This document shows positions 32,232 through 39,552 of a DNA stretch of 49,690 bases, piece after piece. Position 1 is the stretch's first letter, and the number at the start of each line of letters is the position of its first letter. The DNA comes from Pseudomonadota bacterium (lineage in GTDB: Bacteria; Pseudomonadota; Gammaproteobacteria; Burkholderiales; Burkholderiaceae_C), in contig JAEZEB010000328.1 of assembly GCA_023438115.1 (NCBI GenBank), positions 1 to 49,690 on the forward strand, in the 5' to 3' direction. Position numbers and translations under genes: made by a program. Below the pieces are notes generated by a model that ran no database searches, was not told the origin of the DNA, and saw only the letters and a program-made list of their open reading frames with translations.

Positions 32232-32855
32232 ATGGAAACCGAAGGCAATGCCACTCATCGCGAGCCGTGGAACAAGGGCAAGATCGTCGGCCAGAAGGCG
32301 CCCTTCAAGCTGAAGGACATCTGGGCGCTGCGAGTCCGCTTGCAGATGGAAGGGCGGGTGCGAGAGCTCGCGCTCTTCAACTTGGGTATCGACAGCAAGC
32401 TTCGGGGATGCGACCTCGTTGCCCTCAAGGTCCGAGACGTGTGCCATGGCGATCAGGTGGCGGCACGCGCCATAGTCATGCAACACAAGACCCAGCGCCC
32501 GGTGCAGTTCGAGATCACAGCTGCGACTCGGGACTCCGTACAGGCGTGGATCAAGCTTGCCGCGCTGAAGCCAGAGGACTTCCTGTTCCCTAGTAGACTT
32601 CACGACTCGCCCCATCTCGGCACCCGGCAGTACGCACGGATCCTCCAACATTGGGTTGAGGATCTGGGCCTGGACCGTGCTGACTATGGCACGCACTCGA
32701 TGCGCAGGACGAAGGCGACGCTGATCTATCGGCGCACCAAGAACCTTCGCGCTGTGCAACTGCTTCTCGGACACTCCAAGCTGGAGTCGACCGTGAGGTA
32801 TCTCGGCATCGAGGTTGACGACGCTCTCGAAATCTCCGAGCAGACGGAAATCTAA
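32232..32855 (+). CDS. minimal tyrosine recombinase (phage integrase family)
   Basis: 207-residue catalytic-domain-only site-specific recombinase. The full tyrosine recombinase set is visible: Arg58 (DSKLRGCDL), Lys86 (MQHKTQRPVQF), His155-x-x-Arg158 (THSMRRTKA), His181 (LLLGHSKLES) and nucleophile Tyr190 (TVRYLGIE). There is no N-terminal SAM-like core-binding domain; only ~27 residues precede the first catalytic helix, against ~100 in XerC or IntI. The IntI-specific extra patch is not seen. GGGAG lies upstream of the ATG. Short recombinases of this style recur in proteobacterial genomes; its substrates are unknown. The surrounding repeats are the obvious candidate sites. Confidence 0.92.
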   Translation: METEGNATHREPWNKGKIVGQKAPFKLKDIWALRVRLQMEGRVRELALFNLGIDSKLRGCDLVALKVRDVCHGDQVAARAIVMQHKTQRPVQFEITAATRDSVQAWIKLAALKPEDFLFPSRLHDSPHLGTRQYARILQHWVEDLGLDRADYGTHSMRRTKATLIYRRTKNLRAVQLLLGHSKLESTVRYLGIEVDDALEISEQTEI

Positions 32856-33175
32856 GCCAGTTGCACGCGGCCGCGCCCGCCCTTGCCGGCGCGGTCGCTT
32901 CTCCACGGCTATCTGGCGGCAGGAGAATTGGGGCCCCGGCCATCAACGGCCTGCGGCAAGTCCATGAGACCGACCGGCTGCTGCCGATCGGGTTTCGGCG
33001 CCGATTGTTGGGTGCAGCGGTTGCGGTCGGTCGCCGGTGAATGCCAAGATCACGGTTTCTGCTCCGTGCGGCCATTCACGCGACCTGTGGATGCGCGACT
33101 GACGACAACAGGTCGTAAGCGGACTTTTGCGTGGGACGACGCCGCGAGCTTAATTTTCCACAGACCCTTTTCGCG
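32856..33175. other. 320-base spacer containing repeat D and an inverted repeat
   Basis: No gene seen between the convergent recombinase and the frameshifted gene. Repeat D is at 33013 onward. An 8-bp inverted repeat CGACCTGT (33081-33088) / ACAGGTCG (33108-33115) with a 19-base loop follows it and might be a terminator or part of the repeat structure. Confidence 0.55.
33013..33090 (-). repeat. island repeat, copy D
   Basis: Begins with the 18-mer shared exactly with copy A, and alignment continues loosely for about 60 bases. It lies about 85 bases beyond the stop of the minus-strand gene 33176-34503, much as copy A lies beyond the HEPN-like stop, so both seem to be 3'-side elements of minus-strand genes. 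Confidence 0.75.
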
Positions 33176-34503
33176 TCAGCTTGCCAGAGCCCTAAGCTGC
33201 TTCTTTGCAAGCTCACTCTGTCGCAGGACATTCAAGCGATTGGGATTGAGTTGGCAGTGTGCAAGAACGGCCTCCACACTTTCGGTCTGTCCCAAGAAAT
33301 TCAAAGAGTTGAGAACGTGCTCCAGTGCATTGGGTTTGTCTAGAAGGTGACGAGCGTCCGCTTGGAAGACCGCGGGGTGTTGGGAATGGCGCGGCACCTC
33401 CTTGCGATACGTACCCAACAGAAACTCGAACACCTCGGAGAACTGTCGCTCCTTCTGGAAGTAGTACAGGGCGCGCAGCGCAGCAAAACTTTCCGGCGTG
33501 ATGGCCTTTGTAAGCATGACCGCACACTCAACGCCACTTTCGTGGTGCGCAACCATTTTTCCACGAAGTCATGCGCTTCTTCCAGCAGGGCTTCCGCCGA
33601 CCTATGTGGTTGCGGCGGCTGCCGCAAGGCTTCTATGTCATGTCGCTTGCTCCAGATGTCCGCGAACGCGCAAAGCACCGCAACGTTCAAATCGGGAATC
33701 GGCACCGTCTTCCCGATAAGTGAAGCCATCTCATGTCTTGACTGGATTAAGTTCAGGGCTTTTGAATAGTCGCGCGACGACAAGCCGTATTTCTGGCGGA
33801 GCTTGGCCTTGATCTCGTCGAAGGATGGGTCGCCCCAGTTGCTACGTGCCGGCAGCGCGAGTGCGATCTCGACTAGCTGTAGGCGGGACAGCTTGGTGGT
33901 GAATGTCTTCCATCCGTACTCCTCAATCAGCCAGTCGTTGAGTCCATTTAGGTCGTGCAGGAGAGCCTCTAGACTTGAGAATCGCTTTTTGACGACCACG
34001 AGATTGATAACGTCGACGTCGACCAGATGCTTGTGATTCTCGGTGCTGAAGGGATAGCGGAACACCTGCCCTGTGGCATCGATGTGCGCGATGTCTGCCA
34101 CGTACTCCTCTAGTCGCGCCAGCAAGCCTTCGTATCGCTGGTCGAAGGCTGCAGCCTGTTGCTTCACGTACTTCCAGATATTGCCGAGGTCGTGCGATCC
34201 AGCCAAGTCGAAATCAGGAAGCTTTGTACCGCGGATGGTTGCAAGTTGCCCGAGCCTCATTGCCGCTGATTTGAGGAAGAGTTCGGTCGCGTGCCGCATG
34301 TTGAAGCAGATGGGGTACACCAGCGTGTCGGCATACACGTCCGCGGCGTGTGAGGCGATCACACGGTCCAACAGCAAATTAGCAGCCGTGGCAAACCCCG
34401 CCGCGTAGTCAAAGATTTGAGGGCTGCCGTTGTCTCCGACACACGCATTCGCCCATGTGGGCTCCGCGATGCGGAAAGTGGCGTTGAATTTCTGGAGGGG
34501 CAT
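33176..34503 (-). pseudogene. unknown protein split by a one-base frameshift
   Basis: From ATG 34503 about 316 residues read well as protein, with a HEPN-like helix YPICFNMRHATELFLKSA near residue 70 and KFNATFRIAEP at the start. At the A5 run (33556-33560, minus strand) the protein-like frame moves: beyond it the first frame becomes Arg/Ser-rich noise to a stop at 33340, while the -1 frame gives a good helical continuation (MVAHHESGVECAVMLTK, then LRALYYFQKERQFSEVF) to a stop at 33176. One extra A would join them into ~442 residues. This may be a true mutation, a sequencing error, or programmed frameshifting. No family recognised; codon use is foreign, like the rest of the island. Confidence 0.65.
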
Positions 34504-34819
34504 GTGGAGTGTCAAGTCTCAGGGCGGATTGCAATTATGGGATTCCTTCGTCCGCTTAACTGGTTCACTTCCGCGGCAATCTTGTGAGCTCTTAGTTCGG
34601 GTCCGGTCCTGGGTGTGAAGCATGTCTGCTTTCGGCATTCGAGGTCCCTCGCCGCCCACGTCGACCAATGTCGTCTACCGGCGATCCCGGTCATCGGGCG
34701 GCCAACCCTGACCGACCGCCCCCAGTCTCACACAGTCGCACAGAGCTGGACCGCATCGCAGCGGAAAGCGCCAGCGGCCCAGGGCTGCGGCCTTCCTGCG
34801 CATCAATGTAGGATGCGGT
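34504..34819. other. 316-base spacer containing repeat C
   Basis: No gene seen. Holds promoters for the divergent genes on either side; repeat C lies at 34681-34728. An AGGA eight bases before GTG 34820 serves the next gene. Confidence 0.55.
34681..34728 (+). repeat. island repeat, copy C
   Basis: Its end TGACCGACCGCCCCCAGTCT (34709-34728) is identical to copies B and E. The ~28 bases before it align to copy E with several changes, and similarity reaches back into about 34655 (ACC, AATGTCG, CGGC). Contains a short hairpin ACCGG/CCGGT. Confidence 0.8.
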
Positions 34820-35572
34820 GTGGCCGACAAGATCACCATGGCTTACCTGCAGCACGCCGCCAAGGTGCTGACGACCTCTCGGCAGGAGGGGGGCGGAGGT
34901 CTGTCCGGCAATCAGGCAGTGGAGCTGACGGTGGCGTACGCCTACGACTTCGGTGTCGACGTCAAGTACGCCCGGTACCCCAACGAAGCGCCGAACAAGC
35001 GGACCATGCTGCTCGAGAATCTAGCGGCGTTCGAACCAAAGCAGCAATACCAAATCGTCCGAGAGATGTGCGACCGCGTGGATCCGCTGGGGGAGCAGCC
35101 GGAGATCGTCAAGTTGAAGACCAAGCTCTTCATGGAGTTCGCCGAGTTCGCTGACCAAGATCAACTGACCGACATGCACCGCACGCTGTTGGTTGAGACG
35201 CGGCACTGGCTGGCAGATCATCCGGAGTCGCAGAAGTTGTTCAACGAGGCCTTGCAGAAGCACGACCACGGAATCTTCCGCCGCAACACGCTGGATGATC
35301 TGCGCCTTGCCTTGGAACTGCTGCTGCACAGCTTGTTTGGAAACGGTAAGTCGTTAGAGAATCAGATCCCGGCCATTGGTGTCTTCGTGCAAGATCGTGG
35401 CGGCTCGCCTGAGTTGGCCAATATGTTCCAGAAGCTCGTCGACTACTTCTCAAAGTACCAGAACACCTACGTCAAGCACGACGACGCAGTCATCGCTGGT
35501 GAGGTCGAGTTCGTCTTCGAACTGGCGTCTTCGTTTATGAAGCATTTAATCCGACTCTCGAAGTCCTCATAG
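34820..35572 (+). CDS. HEPN/Abi-like hypothetical protein
   Basis: 250-residue soluble, mostly helical protein starting at GTG 34820 (AGGA upstream; ATG at 34838 is an alternative). The C-terminal third (DDLRLALELLLHSLFGNGKSLENQ, then FSKYQNTYVKHDDAV and EFVFELASSFMKHLIRL) resembles the C-terminal module of abortive-infection-like proteins that end with a KHxD and a long hydrophobic helix. The N-terminal part (ITMAYLQHAAKVLTTSRQE) is not recognised. No catalytic motif can be named. Its isolation between repeats C and F suggests an independently acquired cassette. Confidence 0.6.
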   Translation: MADKITMAYLQHAAKVLTTSRQEGGGGLSGNQAVELTVAYAYDFGVDVKYARYPNEAPNKRTMLLENLAAFEPKQQYQIVREMCDRVDPLGEQPEIVKLKTKLFMEFAEFADQDQLTDMHRTLLVETRHWLADHPESQKLFNEALQKHDHGIFRRNTLDDLRLALELLLHSLFGNGKSLENQIPAIGVFVQDRGGSPELANMFQKLVDYFSKYQNTYVKHDDAVIAGEVEFVFELASSFMKHLIRLSKSS

Positions 35573-35888
35573 CCAAGGGCCCGCTGTCGACGGGAGCAGT
35601 CGTTCGCAGACAAACCTCAAACGACCGCAACCAGTCTGCAGCAGACATTCACTCTTCGGAGCGTGACATCACTTTCAACGTCCGCGCCCGGCGAAAGGAG
35701 CCGTTCGGCCACACGGATATTGGAGCCTCCTGCTACCTCGGACGCCCGCGGATTACCCAACAGGGCCGCTTCCGGTGCGGCCGTCACGCGCCTCAACCAG
35801 GAGGTTGCGCAGTTCTGAAGTTAGCCCCGCTTCGCGTAGCAATTCGCGTGACGCTGCCCAACAAGGGGACTGCTTACGCGGATCCTTT
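35573..35888. other. 316-base spacer containing repeat F and a possible displaced reading frame
   Basis: Repeat F is at 35622-35638. From about 35755 to 35946 the minus strand has an open, protein-like frame (ASRELLREAGLTSELRNLL) that may be the true C-terminus of the next gene if its G6 run (35947-35952) carries one base too many. Confidence 0.5.
35622..35638 (+). repeat. island repeat, copy F
   Basis: CGACCGCAACCAGTCTG matches the repeat core CGACCGCCCCCAGTCTG at 15 of 17 positions, and its CGACCGCAACC also matches the minus-strand cores of copies A and D. The most diverged copy. Confidence 0.55.
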
Positions 35889-36617
35889 TCACTGCCGCCT
35901 TCCATGCCTAGTAGACCCGGCACACCTTCGAACCGGCGTGACGCTCGGGGGGAGGAGCAGAGCATGAGCCAACGCATGAACATAGTTGACTGACCGCGCA
36001 TAGGCCGCAGTAAGTCCCCCGATGGAGAGCGATACGAGCGCAGGTGCGACCGCATACGAGAGCAGGCTTCCGTCTTTACTCTCAAAAGCTTTCTGCGCGA
36101 GGTAGGCGGCTATTGCCCACGTCGCGCCGGTAACCCACCACAAGGCAACCACTCGCCTTTGCGACGCGCTGGCTCCAAGATCCAGTAGAAGTTGAGCAGC
36201 TGCACGCTCTGAATCGTTCAAGTCTGCCGCTTCGGGCCAGCGCATCCTCGCAGCACTGATCACGGAGCCATTTGCGTCTGGGAAGCCGAGAACACTAGGG
36301 CGCCCGAATATCAGCCACAAGGTGGCGATGAAGCACATAGCGTAGAAGTAGCCGTCGACAGACTGAGGCTCTATCCACCCAAGCGGCCTCAGGACCACGT
36401 ATGAGATTGATGCGGCAACAAGTACAAAGAGCGTCCAAGACGCGAACGCCGTGACGCCTCGCGTCACCGCCGCCATCACGAGTTCAACGGGGAGCGTGAC
36501 CTCAGACCAGACTCTGCCGTCAGCGACCGACGCTCGTCCTCGAGGTCGCCCTCTTGCGAGGGCCAGCTCGGATGCACGAAGGGCAAGTGTTGCGATGTAA
36601 AGAGGCTCACGATTCAC
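35889..36617 (-). CDS. membrane protein of unknown function, C-terminus possibly frameshifted
   Basis: 242-residue protein from GTG 36617 with about four helices (residues 58-75, 90-106, 158-175 and 187-207). Not recognised. The last ~28 residues (after HALAHALLL) are Arg/Pro/Gly-rich and unlike the rest; in the alternative frame after the G6 run at 35947-35952 the sequence continues as a plausible soluble tail to a stop at 35753. No clear ribosome-binding site for the GTG. Codon use is less G/C-biased than in core genes, consistent with recent arrival. Confidence 0.55.
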   Translation of the reverse strand: MNREPLYIATLALRASELALARGRPRGRASVADGRVWSEVTLPVELVMAAVTRGVTAFASWTLFVLVAASISYVVLRPLGWIEPQSVDGYFYAMCFIATLWLIFGRPSVLGFPDANGSVISAARMRWPEAADLNDSERAAAQLLLDLGASASQRRVVALWWVTGATWAIAAYLAQKAFESKDGSLLSYAVAPALVSLSIGGLTAAYARSVNYVHALAHALLLPPSVTPVRRCAGSTRHGRRQ

Positions 36618-36733
36618 TCGCGCAGCTTACATGAGCGATCCGGGGGAGTGCCGTTGACCGGAGACTGCAGAAAGGGGCTCACCTCATGGAAAGGCGGCTT
36701 CCGGCCAATCGCGATCGGTCACCGCGCGCGTCA

Positions 36734-36799
36734 CCCAACGTCGGGTATCGGCAACCGCCGACATTGGGAAGCGCCAACCTGACCGACCGCCCCCAGTCT
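36734..36799 (+). repeat. island repeat, copy E (right edge), with hairpin
   Basis: Fullest copy. Inverted arms CCCAACGTCGG (36734-36744) and CCGACATTGGG (36758-36768) pair at 10 of 11 positions around a 13-base loop. They are followed by the conserved TGACCGACCGCCCCCAGTCT (36780-36799). It is 45/49 identical to copy B over 36751-36799. Lies 117 bases upstream of the membrane-protein start, at the island's right edge. Confidence 0.85.
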
Positions 36800-36901
36800 G
36801 AAGCGGTCACCCGATGATGCAAGGCAAATGGCGACTCTCGACCCAAATCCGTCGTCCCTTCGAGCGTCCCCAGCCCGCCCGCTCACGAGCCGTAGCCACC
36901 C

Positions 36902-38728
36902 CTACGCGTACAACCCCTCAATCTCCGCCGCATACGCCTTGTAAACACTCGCCCGCCGCACCTTCATCGTCGCCGTGACCTCCCCATCGTCGTGGTCCAG
37001 CTCCTTGGTCAGCAGGTGGAACTTCCGCACCTGCGCCACCTGCGCGAGGCGCGCGTTCCCCTTCTGGATCTCCCCCGCGATCAGCTCGCGCACCTGCGGG
37101 TTCTCCACCAGCGAGCGGAAATGCGTGAAGGCCAGGCGCTGCGCCTCGGCCCACTTGCCCACCGTCTCGTAGTCGATCTGCACCAGCGCGGAGACGAACT
37201 TGCGCTGCTCGGCCACCACGATGCATTCCTTGATGTAGGGGCTGGCCTTCATCGTGTTCTCGATCTCCGAGGGCGTGAGGTTCTTGCCGCCCGCGGTGAT
37301 CATGATGTCCTTCAGGCGGTCCACGATGCGCAGGTGGCCGTTGGCGCCTTGCTCCACCACATCGCCGGTGTGCAGCCAGCCCTCGCGCACGGCGGCGGCC
37401 GAGGCTTCCGGGTTCTTGTAGTAGCCGGCGAAGACGACGTCGCCGCGCAGCAGCAGCTCGCCCTGGTCGCCCACGCGGTGCTCCACGCCCAGCGTGGCGG
37501 GGCCGACGGTGCCGATCTTCACGTCGTCCAGGCGCTGGCCGGTGACCATGCCCGTCGACTCGGTGAGGCCGTACACCTCCACCAGCGGCAGGCCCAGCGT
37601 GCGGAAGAAGCGCACGACGTCCTGCGGGATGGGCGCGGCGCCGGTGAGGGCCACGCGCGCGCGGCGCAGGCCCACGAAGTTCTGCAGCGCGCGCAGGACC
37701 GTCCAGTAGGCGAGGGCGTAGCGCAGCTTCTCGCCCGCCGTCCACGTGCTGCGCGGCTTCTCGGCCAGCGGGCCGCAGGCCGCCAGCGCCCACGCAAACA
37801 GCCGGCGGCGCAGCGGGCCGGTTTCCTGCATCTTGATGGAGATGGCCGCGTGCAGCTTCTCCCAGATGCGTGGCACCCCCAGGAACATGGTGGGCGCCAC
37901 CTCGCGCAGGTCTTCCTGCACGGTACGGATCGATTCGCCGAAGTTCACCTGCGAGCCCAGGTACAGCGGCACGAAGGTAGTCAGCATCTGCTCGGCCACG
38001 TGGCAAAGCGGCAGGTACGACAGGTGCGTGGTGTCCGCGTCCAGCTGCAGCCGGTCCACGATGCCCGGCACGACGCCGCGGATGTTGCGCCACGAGGTCA
38101 TCGCGCCCTTGGGCGCGCCGGTGGAGCCCGACGTGTAGATCATCAGGCCGATGTCGTCGAGCGTCTGCGCGGACAGCGCCGCGTCGATGCGGGCGTCGCC
38201 TTCCCGCGCATGCAGGGCGCGGCCGGCTTCCTCCACCTCGGCGAAGGTGACGATGCGCTCGCGCTCGGCGGGCGTGTAGCTCGCGAGGCCCTTGGTCTCG
38301 ATGACGACGATGCGGCGCAACTTGGGCAACTGGTCCAGCGTGGCCAGCAGCTTGTCGGTCTGCTCCTGGTCCTCGCACACCACCACTTCGCAATCGGCGT
38401 GGCCGACGACGTAGGCCACTTCGTTGCTGGGGCTGGTGGGATAGACGCCGACGGTGACGGCGCCGATGAGCCCCGCGCCCATCTGCGCCAGCACCCACTC
38501 GGCGCGGTTCTCGGAGATCACGCCTACGTGCCCGCCGCGCCCTACGCCCAGCGTGGCGAAGCCCAGGCCCACGTGGCTGGCGCGGCGCAGGTAGTCGGAC
38601 CAGGTCAGCGGGTTCCAGATGCCGAAGTCCTTCTGCCGGATCGCGACGCGGTCGCCCCGCAGGCGCGCCTGCTCGCGCAGCATCTGCGGCAGGGTCTTCT
38701 CGGGAAGTGGATTGAGGTACGCGCTCAT
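36902..38728 (-). CDS. long-chain/aryl acyl-CoA ligase (AMP-forming)
   Basis: 608-residue adenylate-forming enzyme that activates a carboxylic acid to its CoA thioester. The AMP-binding P-loop YTSGSTGAPKGAM is at residues 198-210, with YGLTESTG near 385, GYYKNPEAS and GWLHTGDVV near 455-475, DRLKDIMITAGGKNLTPSEIE near 485 and the C-terminal lid. Length and order fit the FadD15/FACS-like subgroup common in Burkholderiales. The ATG overlaps the livF stop (ATGA), so it belongs to the liv operon: acid is imported, then activated. Substrate unknown; aromatic or branched acids are typical for such operons. Confidence 0.92.
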   Translation of the reverse strand: MSAYLNPLPEKTLPQMLREQARLRGDRVAIRQKDFGIWNPLTWSDYLRRASHVGLGFATLGVGRGGHVGVISENRAEWVLAQMGAGLIGAVTVGVYPTSPSNEVAYVVGHADCEVVVCEDQEQTDKLLATLDQLPKLRRIVVIETKGLASYTPAERERIVTFAEVEEAGRALHAREGDARIDAALSAQTLDDIGLMIYTSGSTGAPKGAMTSWRNIRGVVPGIVDRLQLDADTTHLSYLPLCHVAEQMLTTFVPLYLGSQVNFGESIRTVQEDLREVAPTMFLGVPRIWEKLHAAISIKMQETGPLRRRLFAWALAACGPLAEKPRSTWTAGEKLRYALAYWTVLRALQNFVGLRRARVALTGAAPIPQDVVRFFRTLGLPLVEVYGLTESTGMVTGQRLDDVKIGTVGPATLGVEHRVGDQGELLLRGDVVFAGYYKNPEASAAAVREGWLHTGDVVEQGANGHLRIVDRLKDIMITAGGKNLTPSEIENTMKASPYIKECIVVAEQRKFVSALVQIDYETVGKWAEAQRLAFTHFRSLVENPQVRELIAGEIQKGNARLAQVAQVRKFHLLTKELDHDDGEVTATMKVRRASVYKAYAAEIEGLYA

Positions 38729-39552
38729 GACAACCAACGCTTGCGCCGCTTGTAGTGCTTCAACTCCCGGAAGCTCTTCGCACCGCCGGCACCGCCCATG
38801 CCCAGGTAGAACTCGCGCACGTCGGGGTCGGCCGCCAGGCGCTCCGCGCTGCCGTCGATCACGATCTTGCCGTTCTCCATGATGTAGCCGTCGTGCGCCA
38901 CGGCCAGCGCGATGCTGGCGTTCTGCTCCACCAGCAGCATGGAGACGCCGCGCTCCGCGTTGATGCGCGCGATGATGGTGAAGATCTCCTCCACCAGCTT
39001 GGGTGAAAGGCCCAGCGAAGGTTCGTCCAGCAGGATCAGCTTCGGGTCGCCCACCAGCGCGCGGCCGATCGCCAGCATCTGCTGCTCGCCGCCGGAGAGG
39101 TAGCCCGCGATGCCCTTGCGGCGCTCGTGCAGCCGCGGGAAATACGAGTACACCGCGTCGAAGTCGCGCGCCTGCGCCTTGCGGCCGGACTGCGCGTAGG
39201 TGGCGGCCACCAGGTTCTCCTCCACCGTCAGGTCGGCGAAGATGCGGCGGCCCTCCATCACGTGCGAGAGCCCGCGGTGCACCAGGCGCTGCGGCGCCAC
39301 GCGCGCGGTGGATTCGCCGTCGAAGCTGACCTGCCCGGCCTGCAGCTCGCCGTCTTCCAGCGGCAGCAGCCCGCAGATCGCCTTCAGCGTCGTCGATTTC
39401 CCCGCGCCGTTGCCGCCCAGCAGGGCGACGATGCGCCCGCGCGGCACGGCCAGGGACAGGCCGCGCAGCACCTGCACGACCTTGTTGTAGACCACCTCGA
39501 TGTTGTTGACCTCGAGGATCAGGTCCGCCGCCCTGGCCGAAGGTCCAGCCAT
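38725..39552 (-). CDS. livF: branched-chain amino acid-type ABC transporter ATP-binding protein LivF
   Basis: 275-residue ATPase. Walker A GGNGAGKST at 46-54, signature LSGGEQQ at 152-158, Walker B LILLDEP at 172-178, and VEQNASIALAVAHDGYIMENG typical of LivF. It has a basic C-terminal extension (FRELKHYKRRKRWLS) beyond the usual LivF end, as in Burkholderiales aromatic-acid transport operons. The ATG shares one base with the binding-protein stop (TGATG), indicating coupled translation. Confidence 0.92.
   Translation of the reverse strand: MAGPSARAADLILEVNNIEVVYNKVVQVLRGLSLAVPRGRIVALLGGNGAGKSTTLKAICGLLPLEDGELQAGQVSFDGESTARVAPQRLVHRGLSHVMEGRRIFADLTVEENLVAATYAQSGRKAQARDFDAVYSYFPRLHERRKGIAGYLSGGEQQMLAIGRALVGDPKLILLDEPSLGLSPKLVEEIFTIIARINAERGVSMLLVEQNASIALAVAHDGYIMENGKIVIDGSAERLAADPDVREFYLGMGGAGGAKSFRELKHYKRRKRWLS

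Larger units (their letters stand above)
30782..36901. mobile_element. cassette-like accessory island with tyrosine recombinase and six intergenic repeats
   Basis: Five genes in alternating orientation (-,+,-,+,-) lie between two catabolic regions. Their codon use is visibly less G/C-biased than that of neighbours, and spacers are long (about 240-330 bases) where the rest of the window is tightly packed. Each spacer and both outer edges hold one imperfect repeat of a single family. A minimal tyrosine recombinase sits in the second position. No tRNA, transposase, phage gene or terminal inverted repeat was seen, so the borders are approximate. Confidence 0.6.

Noticed and set aside
30860..36810. 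Interpretation of the repeats as a CRISPR array
   Set aside because: Copies are about 0.9-2 kb apart, imperfect and in both orientations, with genes rather than spacers between them.
30860..36810. Interpretation as a classical integron
   Set aside because: No IntI with its extra patch, no attI, and no paired RYYYAAC/GTTRRRY cores could be placed in the repeats. Only the general layout is similar.
30782..36901. Prophage or ICE remnant
   Set aside because: No structural, replication, packaging or conjugation gene is present, and no tRNA-based attachment site was seen.
36992..38755. 587-codon open frame antisense to the acyl-CoA ligase
   Set aside because: Low-complexity translation without domain motifs, fully explained by the codon bias of the ligase on the other strand.
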